NCBI RefSeq assembly: GCF_014646335.1 | Contig: NZ_BMNG01000004.1 | Location: forward strand, 607,493-671,492 | Reading direction: 5' to 3' | Origin: Streptomyces lasiicapitis | GTDB taxonomy: Bacteria; Actinomycetota; Actinomycetes; Streptomycetales; Streptomycetaceae | DNA length: 64,000 bases | Shown here: positions 1-8,396 of the stretch, piece after piece | How positions within the stretch are numbered: position 1 is the stretch's first letter | Layout of the letters: each line of letters opens with the position of its first letter | Translations under genes and position numbers: made by a program | Notes under the pieces: model-generated | Told to the model about the DNA's origin: nothing | The model's input: only the letters and a program-made list of their open reading frames with translations | The model's database searches: none

Positions 1-2
1 TG

Positions 3-554
3 GCCGCCGGTGTGCTCGTGGTGCTCCTGATGCGCTCCGACTTCGGCCGTACGCTCATCGCGACCGGAGACAGTCAGCGCGCCGCACATCTGGCCGGGGT
101 GCGGGTGCACCGGGCGCGCGTCCTCGCGTTCGTGTTCTCCGGTGTGGCCGCCGCGCTGGCCGCCGTCCTCGTCGGCGGCTTCTCCGGGGTGTCCGCGCAG
201 GCGGGACGCGGCTACGAGTTCGAGGCGATCACCGCCGTCGTGCTCGGCGGTGTCGCCCTCGGCGGCGGGCGCGGCAGCGTCGTCGCCGCGATGGCTGGCG
301 CGTTCTCGCTCCAGGCGCTGTTCACCTGGCTCAACCTCCAAGGCGTGTCAGGGGCGTTGGAGTCCACCGTCCAGGGCGTCATCGTCATCGCCGCCGTCGG
401 GATCGGGGCCGCCGACTTCTCCCGGCTGCGCCGCCGTCGCGCCCGGCCGCCGGGCGCTCCGCCGGGCTCTACGCCAGGCATCGCATCGGGCACCCCACCG
501 GCCACCCCGTCCGGCACCTCACCCGCCACCCCATCCGGAGGGACACCCTCATGA
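3..554 (+). CDS. Sugar ABC transporter permease, C-terminal part (5' end outside window)
   Basis: Only the C-terminal 183 codons are present, so the true start lies left of the window. The segment with ATGDSQRAAHLAGV, followed by a hydrophobic helix, and later the glycine-rich VVLGGVALGGGRGS segment are typical of RbsC/XylH-type permeases (BPD_transp_2 family) that pass a sugar across the membrane for an ATP-binding partner. At least three further hydrophobic helices are visible. The tail is a Pro/Ala/Thr/Ser-rich cytoplasmic extension of about 30 residues. Its TGA overlaps the ATG of the binding-protein gene (ATGA), so the two are probably translationally coupled. The specific sugar cannot be read from this fragment. 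Confidence 0.88.
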   Translation, partial: AAGVLVVLLMRSDFGRTLIATGDSQRAAHLAGVRVHRARVLAFVFSGVAAALAAVLVGGFSGVSAQAGRGYEFEAITAVVLGGVALGGGRGSVVAAMAGAFSLQALFTWLNLQGVSGALESTVQGVIVIAAVGIGAADFSRLRRRRARPPGAPPGSTPGIASGTPPATPSGTSPATPSGGTPS

Positions 555-1816
555 GCCCCAGTCGAAGCCGCAGCCTCAGCCGCATCAGCAGAACGCCACC
601 GCGCACCCGCCGCGCCGCCCCCGCAGCAGTCCTCGCCACCACCCTGCTCGCCGCCCTCGCCGCCTGCTCAAGCGACGCCCCGGCCGACGGCCCCGCCGCC
701 TCCGGGCAGAGCGCCGAGCAGAAGAACGACGGCGGCGACAAGCCGTCCAAGTTCTTCGACCGGACCGAGTACGACCGCCAGTTGAAGCTCGGCGAGCAGA
801 CTCCGCAGGGCCCGGCCGCCAAGCCGTGGGAGCAGATGCTCCAGCCCGCGATGGCCGACACCGCCCAGTACCGGAAGAAGGGCTCCGCCGACGACGTCCA
901 CCTGTGCTTCTCCAACGCCGGAGTCTTCAACCCCTGGCGGCAGGTCGGCCTCAAGACGATGAAGGCCGAGGTCGAACTCCACGACGAGATCGACGACTTC
1001 ACCGTCCTGGACGCCCAGGGCAAGGACGACAAGCAGATCTCCGACATCCAGGAACTCGCGGGCAACAAGGAATGCGACGCGCTGATCGTCTCGCCCAACA
1101 CCACCGCCACCCTCACGCCCGCCGTGAAGGAGGCCTGCGGCAAGCTGCCCGTCATCGTCTTCGACCGAGGCGTGCAGACGGACTGCGCCGTCACCTTCAT
1201 CAACCCCATCGGCGGCTACGGCTACGGCGCGGTCGCCGCCGACTTCCTCGTCGACGAGGTCAAGCCCAAGGGCAAGATCCTCGCGCTGCGCATCTCGCCC
1301 GGCGTCGACGTCCTGGAGACCCGCTGGTCGGCCGCGAAGCTCGCCTTCGACAAGAGCGAACTCGACGTCGTGGACGTGAAGTTCACCGACGGCGACCCGG
1401 CGAAGACCAAGTCCATCGTGTCCGACTCGATCTCCCGGCACGGCTCCGTCGACGGCGTGTGGATGGACTCCGGCGCCACCGCCGTGGCCGCCGTGGAGGC
1501 CTTCGAGGACTCGGGCGCCGACGTGCCGCCGATCACCGGCGAGGACCAGCAGGACTTCCTCCAGGCCTGGAAGGACAAGAAGCTCACCGCGATCGCGCCC
1601 ACCTACCCGACCTTCCAGTGGCGTACGCCGGTCATCGCCGCCCTGCGGGTCCTCAAGGGCGAGCAGGTCCCCAAGGAGTGGAAGCTGCCGCAGCCCACCG
1701 TCACCGAGGCCAACCTCGACGACTACCTCCAGGACGGCATGCCGCCGCTGCACTACGCGATGTGCGGCTGCCAGAAGATGCCCGGGTTCCCCGGGGACTG
1801 GGGAGGCAAGAAGTGA
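551..1816 (+). CDS. Sugar ABC transporter substrate-binding lipoprotein
   Basis: This 421-aa lipoprotein would deliver a sugar to the permease encoded just upstream. An Arg-rich n-region and hydrophobic stretch lead to the lipobox LAAC with the lipidated Cys at residue 39. The mature part has the periplasmic-binding-protein type 4 layout (VHLCFSNAGVFNPWRQ near residue 115, then alternating domain segments), as in RbsB/XylF-type receptors. The start is supported by GGAGGG about 8 nt upstream inside the permease gene and by the ATGA overlap. Its stop overlaps the GTG of the isomerase gene, so permease, receptor and isomerase form one operon. Ligand unknown; the epimerase-like neighbour suggests a ketose or rare sugar. 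Confidence 0.9.
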   Translation: MSPSRSRSLSRISRTPPRTRRAAPAAVLATTLLAALAACSSDAPADGPAASGQSAEQKNDGGDKPSKFFDRTEYDRQLKLGEQTPQGPAAKPWEQMLQPAMADTAQYRKKGSADDVHLCFSNAGVFNPWRQVGLKTMKAEVELHDEIDDFTVLDAQGKDDKQISDIQELAGNKECDALIVSPNTTATLTPAVKEACGKLPVIVFDRGVQTDCAVTFINPIGGYGYGAVAADFLVDEVKPKGKILALRISPGVDVLETRWSAAKLAFDKSELDVVDVKFTDGDPAKTKSIVSDSISRHGSVDGVWMDSGATAVAAVEAFEDSGADVPPITGEDQQDFLQAWKDKKLTAIAPTYPTFQWRTPVIAALRVLKGEQVPKEWKLPQPTVTEANLDDYLQDGMPPLHYAMCGCQKMPGFPGDWGGKK

Positions 1817-2760
1817 CGTCGCCCGCAGGGAAGTTGGGGCGTGACGACCGGCCGCCGGGCGTCGGCTGGCCCGTGGGTGCCAACCCGTGGATCTGGCACT
1901 CGCCCGTCGCCTCCGACACCCTGGCCGAGGTGCTGCCCCGCCTTGCCGGATGGGGCTTCGACTGCGTCGAGCTGCCGTTGGAGCAGCCCGGCGACTGGGA
2001 GCCCGCGGCCGTCGCGAAGCTCCTCGACACCACCGGCCTGGCGCCCGCCGCCGTCATCGCCGTCATGCCCCCCGGCCGCGACCTCGTCCGCGCCGACCCG
2101 GCGACGGTGCGGGCCACCCAGGACTACCTGCGCCACTGCGTCGACGCCGCCCACGCGATCGGCGCGCCGGTGGTCGCGGGCCCGGTGTACGCCGCTGTGG
2201 GCCGGACCTGGCGGATGGGCGCTGCCGAACGGGCGGCCGCGTACCAGGAGTGGCGCGAGCACATCGCGCCGGTCCTCGCACACGCCGCGCCCGCCGCCAG
2301 CACCTCGAAGACCGCGCACGCCGCCCCCGCCCCCGTACGCATTGCCGTCGAACCCCTCAACCGCTACGAGACGAGCCTCCTGAACACCGTCGCGCAGACC
2401 CTCGACGCCCTCGAAGGCCTGCCCGAGCAGGGCATCGGCATCGCGCTCGACGCGTACCACCAGAACATCGAGGAGCGCTCCCTGCCCGCGGCCGTGGCGG
2501 CGGCCGGGCACCGCATCGTCCACGTGCAGGTGTGCGCCAACGACCGCGGCACCCCCGGGGCCGACCACCTGGACTGGGCGGGCTTCCTCGGCGCGCTGCG
2601 CGAGAGTGGCTACCGGGGCGCGCTGTGCGTCGAGTCGTTCACCGCGCACAACGACGCCATCGCGGTCGCCGCCTCCGTGTGGCGGTCGCTCGCCCCGAGC
2701 CAGGACGCCCTCGCGACCGACGGCCTGCGCTTCCTGCGCCGCGCCGTCGCGGCCCTCTGA
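1813..2760 (+). CDS. Sugar isomerase/epimerase, D-tagatose 3-epimerase-like TIM barrel
   Basis: A 315-aa protein of the xylose-isomerase-like TIM-barrel superfamily (AP_endonuc_2). The four metal-binding and catalytic positions of the ketose 3-epimerase family can be placed: Glu180 in AVEPLNRYET, Asp213 in ALDAYHQNIEE, His237 in IVHVQVCANDRGTPG and Glu274 in CVESF. The expected reaction is C3 epimerisation or isomerisation of a ketose or sugar acid. A 15-20 residue Ala/Pro/Thr insert (about 158-174) interrupts the barrel. GTG at 1813 is chosen because it overlaps the previous stop and has GGGGAGG about 9 nt upstream. The reading frame stays open far upstream, but that part is antisense-like GC-rich noise over the receptor gene. 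Confidence 0.82.
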   Translation: MTSPAGKLGRDDRPPGVGWPVGANPWIWHSPVASDTLAEVLPRLAGWGFDCVELPLEQPGDWEPAAVAKLLDTTGLAPAAVIAVMPPGRDLVRADPATVRATQDYLRHCVDAAHAIGAPVVAGPVYAAVGRTWRMGAAERAAAYQEWREHIAPVLAHAAPAASTSKTAHAAPAPVRIAVEPLNRYETSLLNTVAQTLDALEGLPEQGIGIALDAYHQNIEERSLPAAVAAAGHRIVHVQVCANDRGTPGADHLDWAGFLGALRESGYRGALCVESFTAHNDAIAVAASVWRSLAPSQDALATDGLRFLRRAVAAL

Positions 2761-2833
2761 ACCGGGCCCTCGGGCCCACGCACTTCCGGCATCCGGCACC
2801 CGCACCCTCCGACCCCACAGAGAGGACCACCTC

Positions 2834-5800
2834 ATGGGATGTCATGCTCGTGACATCAGAGGCGTACGAAGAGCGGTCATCGCCGTTCTGACGGCGCTGT
2901 TGCTCGCCGTCGGCTTCCTGCCGGCCGCCGGAGCCACCGCCACCGGAGCGCCCGCCGCCGACAAGGCACCGGCCTTCCGCGCCCTGCTGTTCACCAAGGC
3001 CGTCGGCTACGTCCACGACTCCATCCCGGCCGGCATCCAGATGGTCAAGGAGCAGGCCGCCGCCAACAACTTCGAGGTCGTCCAGACCGACGACTCGACC
3101 GTCTTCGACGACGCCAAGCTCAAGGACTTCGACGTCATCGTCATGCTGCAGAACTCCGGCATGGTCTGGGACACCGACGCCCAGCGCGAGGCCATGCAGA
3201 AGTACGTACGGAGCGGCAAGGGCATCGTCGCCCTCCACAACACCCTCGACATGGGCATCGAGGACTCCTTCCCGTGGTGGGACGACACCGTCAACGGCGG
3301 CGCCCACATGCCCGCCCACTCCCCGGGCGTCCTCAAGGGAACGGCGAAGGTCGCCGACCACGTGCACCCCTCCACCAAGGGCCTTCCGCAGCGCTGGGAG
3401 CGCCCCGAGGAGTGGTACAACTTCGACAAGAATCCGCGCGGCGACGTGCACGTCCTGGTCTCCGCCGACGAGACGACGTACAACCCCGGCAGCGAAGCGA
3501 TGGGCGCCGACCACCCCATCTCCTGGTGCCGCAACGCCGAGGGCGGCAAGGTCTGGGCGACCGCCATGGGCCACGACAAGGCCTCGTACAGCGAACCCGC
3601 CTTCCGCGACCACGTGCTCGGCGGCATCCAGTGGGCGGCCGGGAACAAGCCCGGCGACTGCGGCGGCACCGTCTGGTCCGGCTACGAGAAGATCGCGCTC
3701 GACGAGAACACCGCCGACCCGATGGAGCTGGACGTCGCCAAGGACGGCAAGGTCTTCTACGCCCAGCGCAGCGGCGAGGTGAAGATCTTCGACCCGAAGA
3801 CGCACGCCACGACCACCGCGGGCAAGGTCGACACCTACACCGGCGGCGAGGACGGCCTGGTCGGCATGGAGCTTGACCCGTCGTTCGCCAAGAACCGCTG
3901 GATCTATCTCTATTACGCGCCCGCGAGCGCCAAGGACGACGTGAACCGCCTGTCGCGCTTCACGGTCAAGAAGGACAACACCCTCGACCTCGCCTCCGAG
4001 AAGAAGATCCTCGACGTCCCCGCCTACCGGGACCGCACCTTCCCCGAGCCCGGACACACCGGCGGCGCCGTCGAGTTCGGCCCCGACCGCACGCTGTACC
4101 TGGGCGTCGGCGACGACGTGCCGCCGAACCTCGACCCGAACTGGCAGGGCTACGCGCCCCTCGACTGGCGCCCCGGCAAGCAGATGCTGGATGCCGCCCG
4201 CACGGCCGGCAACACCAACGACCTGCGCGGCAAGATCCTGCGCGTCAAGCCCAGGGACAAGGGCGGCTACACCATCCCCCAGGGCAACCTCTTCAAGCCC
4301 GGCACGGACAAGGCACGGCCCGAGATCTACGCCATGGGCTTCCGCAACCCCTTCCGCTTCACCGTCGACCCGAAGAACGGGAACGTGCACGTCTCGGACT
4401 ACGGCCCGGACCGCGGCGCCCCCGAGACCGCACGCGGCCCCGAGGGCCTGGTCGAGTACAACGTCATCACCAGGCCCGGCAACTTCGGCTGGCCGTTCTG
4501 CCACGGCAACAACCAGGCGTACGCGCCCTACGACCCCGACACCCAGAAGGTGGGGCAGAAGTTCGACTGCGCGAAGCCGGTCAACCCCTCCCCGAACAAC
4601 ACAGGCCTGAAGGACCTGCCGCCGCTGACGCTCCCCGAGGTCTGGTACGGCTACGGCGCCTCCAAGGAGTTCCCGGAGATGGGCACCGGCGGCTCCGCGC
4701 CCATGAGCGGCCCCGTCTACCGCTACGACCCCAAGAACCCCTCGAAGACCAAGTTCCCGCAGTACTTCGACGGCGCGAACTTCTTCTACGAGTGGGCGCG
4801 CAATTCCGTCAAGGAGATGCGCTTCGACGACTCCGGCAAGCTCCTGAAGATCAATGACTTCCTGAAGTCGGTGAAGTTCACCAAGCCGATGGACATGACC
4901 TTCGGGCCCGACGGTTCGCTGTACGTCCTGGAGTGGGGCAGCGAGTTCGGCGGCGGCAACAACGACTCGGGTCTGTACCGCGTCGACTACGCGCAGGGCC
5001 AGCGCGTCCCCATCGCCAAGGCCAAGGCGTCCGCCACCAACGGTCCCGTGCCCCTCAAGAGCGACTTCTCCAGCGAGGGCAGCAAGGACCCGGACGGCGA
5101 CCCGCTGACCTTCGCCTGGGACTTCAACGGCGACGGCACCTACGACTCCACCGACCCCAACCCCTCGCACACGTACACCACCAAGGGCGACTTCAACGCC
5201 CAGCTCAAGGTCACCGACTCCACCGGCAAGTCCGGCTACGCCAACATCCCCATCACGGCGGGCAACACGGCGCCGAAGGTGACCGTCGAGACGCCCGTCG
5301 ACGGCAAGCTCATCACCTTCGGCGACAAGATCCCGTACAAGGTGAAGGTCACCGACCCCGAGGACGGCGAGATCGACTGCTCCAAGGTCTTCGTGAACCC
5401 GGCCCTCGGCCACGACGACCACGAGCACCCGACCACCGACATCCCCGGCTGCGAGGGCACCGTCGACACCGGCGACCTGGGCGGCCACCCCGAGGGCGCC
5501 GACCTCACGTACGTCCTCAACGCCAAGTACACCGACAAGGGCGGGTCCGGGACGAGCGCCCTGACCGGCTACGGCCGCTCGGTCATGCACCCCAAGCACA
5601 AGCAGGCCGAGTACTACGACGACCAGTCGGGCACCCGGATCGTCTCCCAGGCGGGCGCCGAGAACGGCAAGCGCATCGGCGACGTCAGCAACGGCGACTG
5701 GATCGCCTTCGCGCCCATGAGCGTCGAGGGCGTCGACAAGGTCACCTACCGGATGTCGTCCCCGTACGGAGCGGGCTCCGTCGAACTCCGCGCCGACGCC

Positions 5801-5986
5801 CCCGACGGCAAGCTCCTGGCCACGACGCCCGTGCCCAACACGGGAGGCTGGGACAACTACCAGAACACCCCGGCGGTGACCGTCGAGCCCCTGGCCGGCA
5901 CCCACAAGCTGTACGTGGTGTTCAAGTCGCCGCAGGACAATTCCTTCGACGTGGACGCTGTCGCGTTCTCGGCCTCCACGGGCTGA
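2834..5986 (+). CDS. Secreted ThuA / PQQ-type sugar dehydrogenase / PKD / CBM6 protein
   Basis: A 1,050-aa multidomain exported protein. A signal peptide (hydrophobic core about 14-32) is followed by a ThuA trehalose-utilisation-like domain (about 48-275, opening ALLFTKAVGYVHDSIPAG). Next comes a six-bladed beta-propeller of the soluble PQQ glucose/sorbosone dehydrogenase type (about 285-720, with MELDPSFAKNRWIYLYYAP and HTGGAVEFGPD). A PKD domain follows (about 730-810, SSEGSKDPDGDPLTFAWDF), then a second Ig-like stretch and a C-terminal CBM6-like domain (about 925-1050, EYYDDQSGTRIV). It probably binds polysaccharide outside the cell and oxidises released sugars. ATG 2834 has GAGAGG upstream; the frame is open earlier but without a start site. 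It lies 73 bp after the epimerase and is likely co-transcribed. Confidence 0.88.
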   Translation: MGCHARDIRGVRRAVIAVLTALLLAVGFLPAAGATATGAPAADKAPAFRALLFTKAVGYVHDSIPAGIQMVKEQAAANNFEVVQTDDSTVFDDAKLKDFDVIVMLQNSGMVWDTDAQREAMQKYVRSGKGIVALHNTLDMGIEDSFPWWDDTVNGGAHMPAHSPGVLKGTAKVADHVHPSTKGLPQRWERPEEWYNFDKNPRGDVHVLVSADETTYNPGSEAMGADHPISWCRNAEGGKVWATAMGHDKASYSEPAFRDHVLGGIQWAAGNKPGDCGGTVWSGYEKIALDENTADPMELDVAKDGKVFYAQRSGEVKIFDPKTHATTTAGKVDTYTGGEDGLVGMELDPSFAKNRWIYLYYAPASAKDDVNRLSRFTVKKDNTLDLASEKKILDVPAYRDRTFPEPGHTGGAVEFGPDRTLYLGVGDDVPPNLDPNWQGYAPLDWRPGKQMLDAARTAGNTNDLRGKILRVKPRDKGGYTIPQGNLFKPGTDKARPEIYAMGFRNPFRFTVDPKNGNVHVSDYGPDRGAPETARGPEGLVEYNVITRPGNFGWPFCHGNNQAYAPYDPDTQKVGQKFDCAKPVNPSPNNTGLKDLPPLTLPEVWYGYGASKEFPEMGTGGSAPMSGPVYRYDPKNPSKTKFPQYFDGANFFYEWARNSVKEMRFDDSGKLLKINDFLKSVKFTKPMDMTFGPDGSLYVLEWGSEFGGGNNDSGLYRVDYAQGQRVPIAKAKASATNGPVPLKSDFSSEGSKDPDGDPLTFAWDFNGDGTYDSTDPNPSHTYTTKGDFNAQLKVTDSTGKSGYANIPITAGNTAPKVTVETPVDGKLITFGDKIPYKVKVTDPEDGEIDCSKVFVNPALGHDDHEHPTTDIPGCEGTVDTGDLGGHPEGADLTYVLNAKYTDKGGSGTSALTGYGRSVMHPKHKQAEYYDDQSGTRIVSQAGAENGKRIGDVSNGDWIAFAPMSVEGVDKVTYRMSSPYGAGSVELRADAPDGKLLATTPVPNTGGWDNYQNTPAVTVEPLAGTHKLYVVFKSPQDNSFDVDAVAFSASTG

Positions 5987-6001
5987 CCACCGCGACTGCG
6001 T

Positions 6002-6029
6002 ACCGGCCCCGGTTGTCACCGGGGCCGGT
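6002..6029. terminator. Bidirectional intrinsic-type hairpin
   Basis: An 11-bp perfect stem (ACCGGCCCCGG at 6002-6012 pairing with CCGGGGCCGGT at 6019-6029) with a 6-nt TTGTCA loop sits between the convergent ends of the PQQ protein gene (5986) and the DUF4239 gene (6035). There is no T tract, as is usual for Streptomyces terminators. Confidence 0.75.
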
Positions 6030-6034
6030 GCGCC

Positions 6035-6823
6035 TCACTGCCAGAACTGGGCGAGCACGCCCTCCTTGAACGGGGCGGGGGACACGGACAGGTTCCCCGA
6101 GAACGGATGGTCCAAGGACAGGCACAGCAGCAGGCTCACACCGATCAGCCCGGCGACCGAGATGACGAACATCATCTGGGCGCGCAGGCTCCTGATGCCG
6201 TAGAGGAACGTCAGCGGCAGCATGACGAGCGCGCCGCCGTAGATGAGGACGTTCAGGAGCGTGGGCAGGGACTGCTGTGAGTCGGAGAGCCGGGTGCGGC
6301 GGGCCTGGGCGACTTCGCCGAGGGTGGTCACGGACTGCTCGTAGTAGACCTTCTCCGACTCGCTCCTCGGCTCGTAGTCCTGGAACACCTGGTAGAGCTT
6401 GACCACTTGGGGGTTGGTGACGCCCGGGTCGGGCCGTCCCTCGCGCATCAGCGGCCATTGCTTCTCGACGATCGCGTGGACGTACTCGCCGACGGCGACG
6501 GTCACCCTGCGCTCCTGCGCGGGCGGGAACGCGGAAGCGTCACGGAGCACCTCGGCGGTCTGGCTGGCCTCGGTGGCGACGTTCGTCTCCGCGTCGTTGA
6601 GGGCCTCCCACTCGGCCACGACGACGAAGGCGAGGATGATGCCGTAGATCGCGGCATACATGCTGAGCACGACACCGAGCATGTCGTTGTACGCGCCGTG
6701 CGAAAGCCTCGAGAGTCTGCGCCGCAGCAGCAGCGTGCCGGTCACGGCGACGAGTACGGCGCCGCCCCCGAGCAGCATGGCGAGCGTGAGGGTGGTGAAG
6801 TTGTTGAGCAGCCAGATACCCAC
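6035..6823 (-). CDS. DUF4239 (bestrophin-like) membrane protein
   Basis: A 262-aa integral membrane protein with hydrophobic segments near residues 9-30 and 47-70 (YNDMLGVVLSMYAAIYGI) and again near 196-215 and 222-243. A roughly 120-residue soluble helical region separates the two pairs. This two-plus-two arrangement and the segment FVVVAEWEALNDAETNVATE match the DUF4239 family, whose function is not established; a channel-like role has been suggested only by fold resemblance. It starts with GTG at 6823, preceded by GGGG. The gene stands alone: it converges on the catabolic operon and is separated from the APH gene by a terminator hairpin. Confidence 0.8.
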   Translation of the reverse strand: MGIWLLNNFTTLTLAMLLGGGAVLVAVTGTLLLRRRLSRLSHGAYNDMLGVVLSMYAAIYGIILAFVVVAEWEALNDAETNVATEASQTAEVLRDASAFPPAQERRVTVAVGEYVHAIVEKQWPLMREGRPDPGVTNPQVVKLYQVFQDYEPRSESEKVYYEQSVTTLGEVAQARRTRLSDSQQSLPTLLNVLIYGGALVMLPLTFLYGIRSLRAQMMFVISVAGLIGVSLLLCLSLDHPFSGNLSVSPAPFKEGVLAQFWQ

Positions 6824-6917
6824 AGCCCCACAACGGCGTGCGCCCGCGCGGGTTACGCGCCCGTCGTGCGCTGCCCGGACGCGAACCGCGCCGTGGGCTG
6901 CGTTTGAGGACGCACGG

Positions 6918-6957
6918 AGACCCGCGACGCGTCCCTGTCCCAGCGCGTCGCGGGTCT
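6918..6957 (-). terminator. Strong hairpin downstream of the APH-fold kinase gene
   Basis: A 14-bp perfect inverted repeat (AGACCCGCGACGCG at 6918-6931 with its complement at 6944-6957, 12-nt loop) lies 20 bp beyond the stop codon of the minus-strand phosphotransferase gene. It is a good intrinsic-terminator candidate. Confidence 0.75.
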
Positions 6958-6976
6958 GCGTATCCCCGTAACCCCG

Positions 6977-8161
6977 TCAGCGAGTGCCGACCGCCGCGCG
7001 CACGGCCCGGCGGGCCATCTGGCAGTCGTCGTGCAGCCGCCGCAGCAGCAGCCGCTGTTCCTCGCCGGACGGCGCGGCCCCGGGGTGGGCCTGGCCCGGG
7101 GCCGTCGGGGTCGTGTCGTGCAGCGTGCGCTGCACGGCCGTCTCGCACATCCGGATCTCGCGGGTGAGCACCAGCATCAGGTTCACCAGGAACGCGTCGC
7201 GTGCCGCCGGGCCCGCCGACTGGGCGAGCTGGCTGATGTCGCGGCGCGCCACGGGTGAGTCGCCGAGCACGGACCACAGCGTGGCGAGGTCGTAGCCCGG
7301 CAGATACCAGCCCGCGTGCTCCCAGTCGACCAGGACAGGACCGGCCGGTGAGAGCAGCACGTTCGAGAGCAGCGCGTCACCGTGGCAGAACTGCCAGGTG
7401 AGCTGAGGTCCGGACACGTGTGCGTGCGCTATGCCGTGCAGCAGCTTCTGCAGGTCGCCCATGTCCCGGTCCGTGAGCAGGCCCAGCTCGTGGAAGCGGG
7501 AGATCCGCCGGCCGTAGTCCAGTGGCTTGCCGAACATCTCGTGCGGCGGCCGCCACTGGTTGAGCCGGCACACCGCGCTCATCGCCGCCCGGACGTCGGC
7601 GCGCGGTGGTGCTTCCGCGGGGTGCCGCTGCAACGCGGCGACCCGGCCGGGCATGCGCTCGATCACCAGCGTGCAGTCGTCCGGGTCGGCCGCGATGAGA
7701 CGCGGCGCGCGCACGGGCGGACGGTGCCGGACGAACGAGCGGTAAGCCGCTATTTCGTGGCGGATCCGCTCCGCCCACAGGGGCGAGTGGTCGAGCAGGC
7801 ACTTGGCCACCGCGGTGGCGCGGCCGGTCGTACCGACGAGGAGGACGGTGCGTCCGCTGCGGCGCAACACCTGCACGGGCTGGAATTCCGGACAGATGCG
7901 GTGCACCGAGGCGATCGCGGTGCGCAGTTGCGCACCCTGGGGGCCGGACAAGTCGAGTCTCCCGCTGAGCGGCCCGGCCCCGGTGGCCGGTACGCGTCGC
8001 GTCCGGCCGGTTGCGAGCGGAGCGGCCGCGGGCCGCGCCGGCGCCAGATAGGGGCCGCCACCGGGCAGCGGGGCCTCCGTCGCGCGGGCGGAGCCGCGGG
8101 AGGAGGGGTGCGGCCGCAGCGGCCGAGGCGGGGCGGACACGGAGGACGATGCTGTGTACAT
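6977..8161 (-). CDS. Aminoglycoside phosphotransferase (APH)-family kinase
   Basis: A 394-aa protein with the APH/choline-kinase fold. The catalytic loop is visible as [13 protein letters not shown] (Asp base and Asn) and the metal-binding Asp as [16 protein letters not shown]. The N-lobe segment [18 protein letters not shown] fits the nucleotide-binding region. Such enzymes phosphorylate small molecules; substrates range from antibiotics to metabolites and cannot be predicted here. About 110 N-terminal residues are Pro/Arg/Ala-rich and probably disordered. ATG at 8161 is chosen because AAGGGA lies about 12 nt upstream; an earlier in-frame start at 8284 would run through the intergenic region. 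It is transcribed divergently from the NsdA/NsdB-like regulator. Confidence 0.85.
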   Translation of the reverse strand: MYTASSSVSAPPRPLRPHPSSRGSARATEAPLPGGGPYLAPARPAAAPLATGRTRRVPATGAGPLSGRLDLSGPQGAQLRTAIASVHRICPEFQPVQVLRRSGRTVLLVGTTGRATAVAKCLLDHSPLWAERIRHEIAAYRSFVRHRPPVRAPRLIAADPDDCTLVIERMPGRVAALQRHPAEAPPRADVRAAMSAVCRLNQWRPPHEMFGKPLDYGRRISRFHELGLLTDRDMGDLQKLLHGIAHAHVSGPQLTWQFCHGDALLSNVLLSPAGPVLVDWEHAGWYLPGYDLATLWSVLGDSPVARRDISQLAQSAGPAARDAFLVNLMLVLTREIRMCETAVQRTLHDTTPTAPGQAHPGAAPSGEEQRLLLRRLHDDCQMARRAVRAAVGTR

Positions 8162-8349
8162 GGGCGATACAGATCCCTTCGTGTGCCTGCGAGTTGCGGC
8201 GCCCTCCCGCCCCGGCCGCTGTGGGTGCACCCTGGGGAATGCCTTGTGGCGGCCGGGTCGGGGTGGCGCATTCCTACCTGACACCCGTGAGCCCCTGGCA
8301 CACCATGTGGCGCACCCTGGCGAACCCTGGCGAATAGTCGCTCAGCAAC

Positions 8350-8368
8350 TGACAGAGGGTTACTGTCA
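8350..8368. promoter_or_regulatory. Inverted repeat TGACAG-N7-CTGTCA upstream of the NsdA/B-like gene
   Basis: A 6+6 bp inverted repeat with a 7-nt spacer ends 28 bp before the GTG at 8397, in the divergent intergenic region. Its size and place fit an operator for a dimeric regulator, possibly the gene's own product. This is inference; no promoter boxes are clear around it. Confidence 0.4.
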
Positions 8369-8396
8369 ATTCAGCCGAGAACCCTGGGGGCTTGAC

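Noticed and set aside
2639..6019. 1,126-codon open frame on the minus strand opposite the PQQ/ThuA gene
   Set aside because: It is the antisense of a clear multidomain gene. Its product is Val/Gly/Arg/Leu-rich noise with no motif, the usual effect of high third-position GC.
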